64,000 bases of DNA from NCBI GenBank assembly GCA_013399875.1, contig VXAZ01009370.1, positions 4,015-68,014 of the forward strand, given 5' to 3'. The translations under genes and the position numbers were made by a program. Source of the DNA: Gymnorhina tibicen. Lineage: Eukaryota > Chordata > Aves > Passeriformes > Artamidae. Positions 24,601 to 36,300 of this stretch are shown here, one piece after another (the stretch's first letter is position 1; the number at the start of each line of letters is the position of its first letter). Below the pieces are notes generated by a model. That model was given only the letters and a program-made list of their open reading frames with translations, ran no database searches and was not told the DNA's origin.

Positions 24601-25111
24601 AAACCCTGCACCTCTCTGAAGAGTGCAAGAACCTCCACCCACCACTCACAGACTCATTCTCAGTTTAGATCAGAGTCCAGAAGATGGGAGGGAGGACACA
24701 GGAAGTTCCAGTTGCTCACAGATAGGATGGCAGTTAAAGATTTGCAGATGACAAAGGGGGAGCAATCCTGTTTCTCCGTACATGTGGATGATCCCTCATC
24801 ACCCGTGGAGCAGGTGGCTCATGACTACAGTGGTGTGTAACACGAGGGTGTCACTGACCAGATGACCGTGGTACCTCCACCTGCAGCCCACTGCCGATGG
24901 TCCAACACCTCCACGTGTGCCCCCATACCTGATCCCCGGGGCGCCGGCCCAGGCCTCACCTGCGGGCAGCCTCCTCGATGCTCTCCCCGGGCTGCACCTT
25001 GCCCCCGAAGCCGTTCCACAGCCCGGCGCCGAACCCCCGCTTCTTCATGCCCAGGAGGACGCGGGACGGCTGCACCACCAGGACGAGGGTGAAGAGTCTG
25101 GACGTGTGCAT
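21474..25111 (-). CDS. NUDT1: Oxidised purine nucleoside triphosphatase (MTH1)
   Basis: A Nudix hydrolase that cleaves 8-oxo-dGTP, 2-OH-dATP and related oxidised purine nucleotides to monophosphates, cleaning the nucleotide pool in cytosol, nucleus and mitochondria. Three coding exons (25111-24960, 22004-21859, 21646-21474) give 156 residues, the length of human MTH1 p18. The Nudix box is complete at residues 37-59: Gly37, Glu43, Arg51-Glu52, Glu55-Glu56 and Gly58-Leu59. The nucleotide-pocket residues Asn33, Trp117, Asp119 and Asp120 are all present (WPDDSYW). The start [11 protein letters not shown] aligns with human MGASRLYTLVL. An in-frame ATG 13 codons upstream (25150) lies beyond a good acceptor and is probably intronic. 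The gene is divergent from MRM2 and convergent with SNX8. Confidence 0.96.
21859..22004 (-). CDS. NUDT1: NUDT1 second coding exon
   Basis: After TTGTGCAG it completes Arg51 and encodes [14 protein letters not shown] and [19 protein letters not shown], finishing the Nudix motif. It ends at 21859 before GTAGGT, giving TESE then Glu-Met across the junction as in human (ESDEM). A competing donor GTGAGG lies six bases inside the exon at 21864. Confidence 0.94.
22005..24959 (-). other. NUDT1 intron between coding exons 1 and 2
   Basis: About 3 kb of intron. The overlapping frames near 23445-23840 and 23930-24230 resemble no family and occur on both strands, so I treat them as chance. No RNA gene or clear transposon was seen. 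Confidence 0.6.
24960..25111 (-). CDS. NUDT1: NUDT1 first coding exon
   Basis: It encodes residues 1-50 and two bases of Arg51: [35 protein letters not shown] and the first half of the Nudix box. It ends CGCAG before GTGAGG. The upstream acceptor CCTCACCCAG puts the exon start at 25116, five bases before the ATG. Confidence 0.95.
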
Positions 25112-25189
25112 GGCTCCTGGGTGAGGGGCGAGGCGGGCACGCTGTGCCAAGGGCTCCCGGCAGCCCTCAGAGGGGACCCGGGGGGTGCA

Positions 25190-25690
25190 CAGAGCCCCTC
25201 ACCCCCGAAACACCCAGCGCCCCTCCCCAGTGCCCGGTCCCTAAACCCTCGGTCCCCCAGCGCCTCCCCCAGTACCTACTTCTCTAACGCTCCCACTGAC
25301 CATTGCTTTCCTGCTACTTCAGCACCCCTTTCCCAAAGCTCGATCCCCCCTTCCCAAATCCTTGTTCCCTCAAAACCCCCTCGCCGAATCTTGACCGCCC
25401 TTAACATCCTATCTCAGAATCCCTGACTCCCAGCACCTCTCCCCCAAATCTTTGATCCCGTCCGCAAATCCTTGCCCCCCCCAGATTCTCCGATCACTCT
25501 CAACACCCCCTGCCCGAATCCCTGAGCCTCCAGAAACCCCTCCCCAAATCTCTGATCCCCTCTCCCCGAATCCTTGTTCCTCCAAATCTCCCTCCCTGAA
25601 TCCCTTATCACCCTCAGCATCCCCTCCCCGAATCTTTTGACTCCCAGCGCCCCTTCCCCAAATATGAGATCCCCATCCCAAACCCCTGAC
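25190..25690 (-). repeat. Degenerate C-rich minisatellite in NUDT1 intron 1
   Basis: The + strand repeats a motif close to CCCCGAATCYYTGAYCCC with variable spacers, roughly every 20-40 bases (for example near 25440, 25510, 25545, 25590 and 25625). The - strand, which is the NUDT1 transcript sense, is correspondingly G-rich, with GGGGA and GGGAG runs. The repetition is visible as recurring GFGEG/ESDRRIWG-like words in the - frames, which are not genuine coding sequence. Confidence 0.75.
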
Positions 25691-25739
25691 CCCGCTGCAC
25701 CCCGGTCCCTGTCCCCGCGCACCTCAGCCCCACACTCAC

Positions 25740-25835
25740 GGCTTTCCCGCCCGCCTCGGTGTCACCCTCAGCCGCGGCCCGTCCCCGCTCTTCCCGCGCC
25801 GCCGCCGTGAGGGGAGGCGTGGCGGGGCGGGCCGA
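25740..25835 (-). other. NUDT1: Candidate NUDT1 untranslated first exon
   Basis: On the - strand a good donor (GTGAGTGTG) begins at 25739, and the sequence to its right is CpG-rich and borders the MRM2 start. Joined to the acceptor before 25116 it would give NUDT1 a non-coding first exon, as is usual in vertebrate NUDT1. The 5' end is a guess; no transcript is available. Confidence 0.5.
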
Positions 25836-25842
25836 GGCGGCC
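25741..25842. promoter_or_regulatory. Divergent CpG-island promoter, NUDT1 / MRM2
   Basis: About 100 bases separate the putative NUDT1 first-exon donor from the MRM2 ATG, so both transcripts must start from this TATA-less CpG-rich stretch. TTTCCCGC at 25743-25750 and TTCCCGCGCC at 25791-25800 match the E2F-type core. GGGGCGGGC-like GC boxes lie near 25823. The shared island extends to about 26130. Confidence 0.7.
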
Positions 25843-27982
<2,140 letters not shown>

Positions 27983-28191
27983 AAGTCAAGAACTGCAGAT
28001 TCTCAGACATTGGTTGGAAATCTGAATTTAGTGGGTGTTTAAAGAAAAGTCCTACCATAAAGACCCTGGAAAAATCTTCCACTGTTTTGACAAAGTCCAT
28101 CCTGCTTTTCAAATACCTGTGGACAAAATGGTTGGGATTGGAGAGGAATAGTCTGAAAGGCAACCTCTGGGGCTGGAGTAATGGAAATGAA

Positions 28192-28197
28192 AATAAA
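28192..28197 (+). terminator. MRM2 polyadenylation signal
   Basis: A canonical AATAAA 210 bases after the MRM2 stop, followed within 30 bases by a T-rich GAGTTTTTAATG stretch that could be the downstream element. Confidence 0.7.
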
Positions 28198-28865
28198 ATG
28201 CTGATTATATGAGTTTTTAATGCGTGCTTGAAAATCGTTGCACTGTCAATGCTGTCATACATGAGGCTGACCATAAAGGTGATTGTCAGAATGTGAGGGA
28301 ACAGCAAGGGGAGTTTGAGCCGATTTAGTGCCTTTTAGAAGCTGGTGCAATTTATTAGCACGTGTGAAAATAGAAGATGTTTCTGTGCACATCAGGATGT
28401 GCATCCTCGTGTGGGACGTGTAACAGCCATGTGAGAGGCACGGCTGACTCAGGAATGTTCAGCCCCGTGGCTCTGCTGCCTTTCCTACAGACACAGGTTA
28501 TATTTAGGAATTGCTGCTTCCTGGCACTCGTAAATCCAGTCAGTGGCAGTGGGACTGGGTCATCACCACGCAGATCATCTCCCCAGTGTCTTTGGTCATG
28601 TTTTATGTGTGGCCAGTGGTTTTCTCATATTTCAGGTGAAAAGACAAGATGTTCCTGAGATCCTGGTAGGGAGAATGACTGAACTGCTGTAAATCTGTTA
28701 AATAAATTTAGTAAATTTAGCCCCTGCCTTATCTGAAAGCGACAACTTACATATGAAATAGCACTTTTATCGGGCTGACTGTGGCATGAATTATACGAGA
28801 GGCTGTTTGTAAGAGTCCCAGGCCTGTCTGATCATAAACAGCTCCTTCGGGGCTGCTTCCAGATT
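28198..28865. other. Spacer between MRM2 and the MAD1L1 promoter
   Basis: Non-coding. An AATAAA at about 28700 could be a second MRM2 polyadenylation signal. No gene seen. Confidence 0.55.
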
Positions 28866-29330
28866 CCTGCCGGAGCCAGGAGGGCGCGGGGCGGTTTTGG
28901 GGGCAGGCCGAGCCGCGACCGCCATCGCGCCTTGTCGGGGCATTACGGTAGCGCGCGGAGAGCTGCGCGCGTAATCCCGTCATTACGGCTGGCGGCGCCG
29001 CCGTTCTCGCGAGAGGCGGGCGCGGAGTTCCCGCGAGATCCCGTGGCCGGGGCGAGGAGGGAGATCCAAGCGGGGCGCGCGCCGCGGCGGGTGAGCGGGC
29101 GAGGGAGGGAGGGAGGGAGCGACGGGGGAAGCGCGGGGGGAACGAGGGGAATGAGGGCACAGAGAGGGCGGGAGGGCTCCGGCCGCGCCCGTCCCACCCC
29201 GCTCCCACCCGCGGGGAGCCGTGCGGGCGAGCCCCGCGGTGCCGGAGCTGCCCCGTGCCCCCCGCGGCCGCTGCCGGTGTTCGCTGCCCGGCGGGGGTCC
29301 CCGGGTGCCCCGAGGGGACGGGGGTTTCTG
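28866..29330 (+). promoter_or_regulatory. MAD1L1 CpG-island promoter and 5' UTR exon
   Basis: A dense CpG block with no TATA box. It holds the palindrome TCTCGCGAGA at 29005-29014, a related CCGCGAGA about 16 bases later, and CATTACGG twice (28941, 28981). A donor (GCGGCGG then GTGAGCGG) at 29090/29091 is the likely end of a non-coding first exon that joins the coding exon at 30214. A GGGA microrepeat follows at about 29102-29118. Confidence 0.7.
29005..29014. promoter_or_regulatory. TCTCGCGAGA palindromic core-promoter motif
   Basis: A perfect 10-base palindrome. It is a known motif of TATA-less housekeeping and cell-cycle promoters, bound by KAISO/BANP-type factors (established knowledge). 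It sits about 75 bases before the predicted exon 1 donor, consistent with a position near the start site. Confidence 0.7.
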
Positions 29331-30217
29331 AACCGGGTCACGCACCTACATGTCGTCTTAATTGTTAGCAGGTTTGAGAACGGGCTTGCTGGAGCTACCT
29401 GTTGGCAGGTGCGTTTGGTACTCCAGTGCTCGGTTTGGGTTTTGGCAGATCTGTTGCTTCTGCGCTGCTCTTACGCCTCCTCCTCGTGCTATAAATCCAA
29501 ACAATAACTGCTGTGTAACCCCGGGAATGCGGGAGCCCGGAGGTAGCCCCAAGTCTCTGTCTGCGGTACAAACCGTGTAGATGTTGTGGCTGCCTTTGCT
29601 GGTCCTGAACCTTTTCCGGTGTTTCTGAGGATTTATGGGGCGTGCGGTCACTGGAGGAACTCACTTAAGGCTTCCTGAAATCTCCTGGGAACCCTTGCAG
29701 GCTTTTCTGAGCTCCAGGCTTGATTTATCTTTGGCCTTTTAGTTAGTACCCTTCTGAATTTGGAGGAAGAGTTGCAAAAACTTTTGTATGAATAATGAGA
29801 TGCAGTTTCACTTATACAAGTGGTCAGCGTACTTGGGAAGACTTCTTGCTGGAAATTAGAGTCCAAAGTGCTTCTGGGAAACCAGAAACAAGTTGTGCAG
29901 CAGGAAGGGTTTGCTGCTACCGTGGAGTTAGTTGTGCTCCCATCAGCTTCAAAAGTTAGGGGGAAGAACAATGAGTTTGGTTTGGTCAGAGAAGAAGAGG
30001 CTGTCTTGCATCTTTTTTTCATATCAGAGACCTACAACTTCAGCCTGGGTGGGGTCATGTTTTCTGTGGATCCCAGCAGTGATTTGCAGATTGATTTTAC
30101 CCTACAAATTGGAAGTCCTTGTGTTTAGTGTTTCCTCAGGGCAGTGATGGATCCCTCTTTAGCAGAGCAGCTTGCTCTGAATGTTTTGCTGATGATTTTC
30201 TGTCCATTTCCAGAGTC

Positions 30218-30367
30218 ATGGAGGACTTGGAAAATAATACCACTGTCTTCTCTACCCTGAGATCCCTCAACAACTTCATCTCACAGCGTATGGAGGGGGT
30301 GTCTGGGCTGGCTACACCAGGATCATCTCAAACCTCCTTACAGATGCAGTACCAGCAGAGGATGCAG
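30218..30367 (+). CDS. MAD1L1: MAD1L1 first coding exon
   Basis: The exon starts at 30214 after CCATTTCCAG, with the ATG four bases in. Its 50 codons encode [36 protein letters not shown] and [10 protein letters not shown], ending in phase 0 before GTGAGG. Confidence 0.95.
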
Positions 30368-33300
30368 GTGAGGAGTCCTCGTCTTGGTGATTCCTGCAGT
30401 ATCACTTCAGTGTGGTTGTGTACTCCTTTTGATTCCGGGAGCTGGGAATTTCATTCATGTCTGACCATTGTTTGTGAAATTGACGTTCTGAAACTGACAC
30501 AAACTCAATAAAGGAACCTTGCTGTCAACACTCCAGAATCTTTCCCAGAATGTATTTATTTTTTTTTTCAGTGTCAAACAGATGTATTTCTGTTTTGTAA
30601 AAGTTTTAAGAAAGGTCCTTTGAATTTTTTCCCTGCTAGTTATATCTGTGAACCAGCTCAGGAACTTAAATCGTAAGTTGTTTTCATATTGCTGAACAAA
30701 GGAGCTTTATATCTTAACATTTTCCTAGTAAGACACTTTGTTACCTTTTTTCAGAATTTAAAGGCTTCTTTGCCTGGACACATCCAGGAGGCTTGCATTG
30801 TGCTGTGGCTTTGATATGCAAACCAGTTGTGCTTTCTTATCCACTGCTGTGTGTATCCACCTGGGTTATTTACTTTTTTTTTTCTTTTGGCTGCTTCAGG
30901 CTCATAAAGCATAAAGTAAATTGACATCTTTGATCCCAGGGACTGTTTATTAGGCTGGCATGAAGTTTCTCTACTCTGTATCTTAATACAATTTCTATTT
31001 CAGCCTCTAAGTGCAAAGTAAGCTTGGTCTTTTTCAATGTAAATCTGCTTTGCATTTGGAATGTTGACAAAAATTTAAGCGTTTTCTGTCTGTGCTACAT
31101 CTCTGGTGGCAGCAGTAGTTGGAAAAGGCTCTTTCTGGTTAGAGTCTCCATTAACTGTGTGTTGGATGTACATCACCAGGGCCTGAGGAATTCTGTTAGT
31201 ATTGTCAGTGCTCTCAGGTAATTTGAATGAAAAAATGAAGTGTGATGATGTAGAGGTTGTAGAAAAACGTGTTATTTTGCTCAGCAGCTACATTTTATTG
31301 GGAGCATGATCTGTGCTTCTTGGCTAGCTGCTCTTTTATGAGGCTTGGGGAGTTCATAATTAACTTTTTAGATAGAGAAGTAGATTTTGTCAGACTACAC
31401 CTAGAGATTGATTGAGGAATTTTGACTTAAGAACTTGGAATTACTTTCTTTCCAATTCACCTTGGTTTGATGTGGGTTTCTGAGCATGGTGTTGAACTCT
31501 TGGTTTCCCCATCTGCAGCTGGTGTGAGAAGTACCACAAATTCGGTGATAGTTTGTAAAATGGCAAGTTAACTTCAGCTGAACAGTACAGGTGGGAGGCA
31601 TGATGCTGTTGCTGTGCTGTTAATGGTGTGCAATGTCCCTTTTCTCACATGAACTGGCCAGCTGGAAGAACAAGCTGGGCAGATCCACTCCAAATCCCAG
31701 CTGCTGCAGGTGGAACGGGAGAAGATGCAGATGGAGCTGAGCCACAAACGAGCTCGCATCGAGCTGGAGAAGGCAGCTAATACCAATGCCAGGAACTATG
31801 AGGTGAGTGGGATGTCTGCACGTGGCTTGGGATCGTTGGCCTAAGCCAGAACACGTGGAGAGCGTTTATGTCAGCGTTTTGGTTCAGGGATGTGCTCTCC
31901 ACTTCTCACACGCTGTGCTTTGGTTTGCAGTGGACTGTCTCAGAATGTGTATAGTTACTCTTTTTTTGGAGTGAAACTAAACTGAAGGGTGCACTCCAGA
32001 AGCAAGCCTGGTGTTCTCCAACTGCTAATGGACACTGTCTTCAGAGCAGGACTTCAGTGAATCTGGAATATGTCTGCTGTGTTTGCATTTACTGCAGGTG
32101 TGAGTGTCAAGTTGCCAGCACCACCAGGTCTGCAGAACTGCAGTGACCTGCTAAAGTGCACAAGAGTGTGAACTTGAAGCCTAGTTATGTTCACAGCCTG
32201 ATGATCTGATCACTGCATTCTGTTGGTTTAGCACTGAAATTGTCATGGGTAGCAATAACAAAAGGGATTTGTTATTTGTTTCTCCCAGAAGTATTTAATC
32301 ATTTTTCTCCTATAAGAGTTTAAACTTCTGCTGGCACAATTGCAAGCATTTAGTTTGTGTGACTGTAATTAATTGGAATGGCAGCAGTGCCAGCCATGCA
32401 GTGTCACGCAAGAGAGCCTGCACTGATAAAAGTGAGCCTCGCTCAGGGACTAATAGCTTTTATTGGGTTCTGCTTTTCTGCCCACATATGTTTGCTTAAT
32501 GATGTTACTGAAATCAGCTGTAGATCAGTGGCTTTTGTAGCATAATAAAAGCCTTATATGTGGGTGATTATTGAAAAAGAAATCTGTAAAAAATAATGTT
32601 TTGTTGTATTTTATGAGGATGCTGAGTGACAGATTTAGTGTGTGGTTGTGAAATAGGGAGTCAGTGACTAAATTCCTCCTTCCTCTGAAGTCAGGTGATG
32701 TGGGATTAAGCCAGGAAGAGTTCAAACTGGAATGTAGCTGAGTCAGTCACAGAAACCCCTGAAATACTGGTACAAAAAAAGGGAGCAGCATTAATCCAGC
32801 ACTGTGGTAATTACCCTGCTCAGATTCTGTGTTTTTCTGAGTCATGTGGATAAAGGTTTTAGGAACCTCACATTGCCTTGCATAATCCTTGCTTACTATG
32901 CAAATCCGTGTCTTGAGTTGCTTTGATTAGCAAAGCAATTTACTATGCATTTTTTCAATAAGTATTAATCAATTTGTGGTAGGAATAAACTGAAATGATA
33001 TATGAAAGGTTGTCAGACTGCAAAAATATTTATTGTATTAGTTGATAATATTTTCTTTTAAATGGCCTCATTTCCAGAAGTTGCAGAGGGAAGTTTGTCT
33101 TATTAACCCAGCTGTTGAGATGTGAGTTTCTGAAAGTCAGTTTGCTGTGCATGGGTCAGCTTTACATTGGAGATTGAATGTTTTCATCTTTGATCTGCTG
33201 GAGAGCGTGCAGTGGAGTCTGTGAAGCCACATCTGCATTCTCATAGTCCTGTCTTCTTGTAAGAGATTTGGGACATTTGGTCTCTTAATTTTCCAGCTCC

Positions 33301-36300
33301 ATTTTCCTGGGTAATTCCTTGAGTAATTCCATTGAGTTGCTGCTCATAAGATTTTTGTCCTTGCTAGGTTAAAGCTGTGGTCTGAGTAACTTTGCTTCAT
33401 GATGAAGCCATTACCACTGGTGACCATGGCAATGAGGAATGAAGACAGAAGAAGGAAAAGTGGCTTCACCTTTCTGCTGCTTTCTTCTTATGTCTCCTTT
33501 TGTTTTTTCCCTTGGCAAGCGAGAGGCCGACCGTAACCAGGAGCTGCTCACACGCATAAAGCAGTACCAGGAAAGGGAAACAGAGGCTGAAAATAAACTG
33601 AAAGAACAAATGGAGATGAACAAGTCTTACAAGAAGAGCATGGAGACAATGAGTAAGAAGATGCAAGAGAAGGAGAGCAAATTGGCCGAAGCTAATGAAG
33701 TAAGAACAGAGTAATTTTTAATCCATCCATAGCTTCAGGTGACTTCACAGTTCTTGTGACTTGAAAATGCCTTTTTTGATTAAAAAAACCCTCAAACAAA
33801 ATAACTGGAACACTGCGTTCATCACCTGGAAATGAATAAACCCTGGTGGTGTGTGTCTTTTCTGTCGAAGTGTAGAACCAAACCAAGCCCAGACACAAGT
33901 GAGCAGGTCAGAAGGAGAAGAGATTTCTTAGACAAGCTGATGTGGAGAAGGAGAAAAAAAGTGTGAGGCAACATACAGCATCTGGGTTCAGAAGTGTGAG
34001 GAAAGGGACAGTGATGGAGGAGATAATATGGGAAAGTGTTCAGGGAAGTGGGGAGAGCAGTAGAGTGGATGAGACCGATATTACAAACAAAATGTGTCTT
34101 CCTGAAGTGTCTTAAAGGCCTGTGCATTCTACTGCAGAGTGAATGCTTGGGTAACAGTTTCAGTTTATTTGGATGCCCAGACCATCTTCTCAACCCTCAA
34201 CCTTCTCAGATATCATTATAGTTAAGTTCAGCTATTTAAATTGTAACTTTCCTGTATAATTTGGTTTCCTGCACCAGCTGTGGATCAGCAAGCACTAAGT
34301 CCTTAAGCCCTGCTCCTGCCTAGGTGCCACTGGAAATGTAGCTATGTGATAAAGCAGGTAAACAGATTTAATGTTCCAGGTACCAGTGATTAAAACCAGG
34401 GAGACAGTGATGGTACACAAGAGAAACTAAACTCACCTAAAAGATGTGTGCTGCAATTCTGTGTCTGTGTTCTTTTATTTCCATCTCCGTCAGTATCAAG
34501 AGGAGAACCCTACCTGTCTCTCTGTCTAGAAGACACCCTACGTATGTAATGTTTTGAGCTATTTCTCTTTTTCTCTGTTACAGGGAGCTGAGTAATGGCT
34601 ACTGGAAACAAACCTGTGAGCTTTTCTTTAGGGTTAAAATATTTAGGAAAAAAACCGTCTAACTTGAAAGTTTGATATTTTTCATGCCAGTTTGAGGTCA
34701 CCCATTTAAGAGATAATGTAAATGACAATTTGGATGGGAAATGAAAGTGAAAAATTATTTTCTCTTGCCTTTGTTTGAGGTAGGTTTGCAGGTCTGAAGG
34801 TTCGCAAGAGCGTGGGATTGTTTCTAAGATTGTGTTAGTACTTTTTAATTGGAAATTATTTCTATCACCATCCATAATATCCAGCTTGGAGAGTCGCACC
34901 CTTATATGTTTATGCTTTTTTTTTTCCCGTTAATTCAGACAATCACTGTATTAAAAGGGAAAATATCAGAGCTGCAATGGAATATAATGAACCAAGAGAT
35001 GCAGATGACAAGCCAAGACTCTCAGAAGCAGGAACTGATGGAGCAGCTGGATGTTGAAAAAAAGTAAGCAAGGGATGAATGACTGTAGGGAGAAAAAGGC
35101 AAACAGAACTTCAGTCTTGTGCAGCTGTCATCACTCAGAAAACTTTCAACGGCGTTTGATTTCTGCTCTTCAAAGGGGTTCTTTGATCTGGGTGTGCAGG
35201 TTGTAACCGTTGTTTGAAACCAACTCTGAGGTGCAATTTTAATTGTACCTTGAGGAAAAAACCCCACAAACTTGAGCTTTAAATCTCAGTGATGTTCCTG
35301 GTGGAGAGTTAACAGAAGGCATGGGGGTGAGAGAGGCTGATCTGAACTTTATGGACTGAACAGAACAAAAATACCAAACCTTAAATCATAGTGGAGGGGT
35401 AATTGAAAGTTACGAGTATGTTTTTCCTTTCTTGCTAACTTCAACTCTTCAATTTCAAAGTTGTGAATTTTTGTTTACTCTGTATATTTGTTGTTTTCAG
35501 AGTTACAGTGGCTTGATTTTTGTATTTTTCTCAACATACATATTTTTACTAAAATGAATGGATATTTTTGTCTCTAAATTAGAGGGAGATTATATGAGTG
35601 TGCAACTGAAAGAGAGAATGTTATATAAGAGTAACATTTACTTTATTGGTGCTGTTTGGCTCTGTCAGGGACTTGTGAAGGTGGGTCGTTTCTGGTACCT
35701 GATTTCTGAGTGCTCAAGTGCCTCTTGTGTCTTCATCTAACAGGAAATGGCAGGAGGCAAGTCAGCAAATCCAGACACTGCAAGCAAGCCAGTCCTTATT
35801 GGCAGAATATGAACAGAAGATTAAGGTGAGAAACTTTGCGACCTATATAAAGCTTAGATTTTAATTCCTTCAGTGGAAGAACAGAATGCTGCTTTTTAAA
35901 AAATTGGCTGTTGCAGAAGTAAAAGGTTAGTTTGTCATATAAATACCTAAGTTGGTTGCTAGCAAGAGTTGAGCTTGGGTGGACCAGGCTATCTACAATT
36001 AGCTGTAACGTGACACTTTGCCTTTGTTGTATCAATTAATTGAAAAAACCCCATACTTTCTCTATAGAAAGGTGATTTATATCCTTATGCAGTGCTCTGG
36101 AGGAGTGCTCTTTTTGGTCTTGTGCCACAGCACAAATTTGCTCTGCAAAGGACTGCTTCTAGAGTGATCTTTTTTCAAATGGTGCATGATGAGCCCAGCA
36201 GCTACAGTTATTTTCTGCTTCCCAGAAAATCATTCCTCTGCAGTTGTGTTTAGAAAGTGCAATTACTTGTAAAGCTTTCAAAACCACGCTAAGTTAAATG

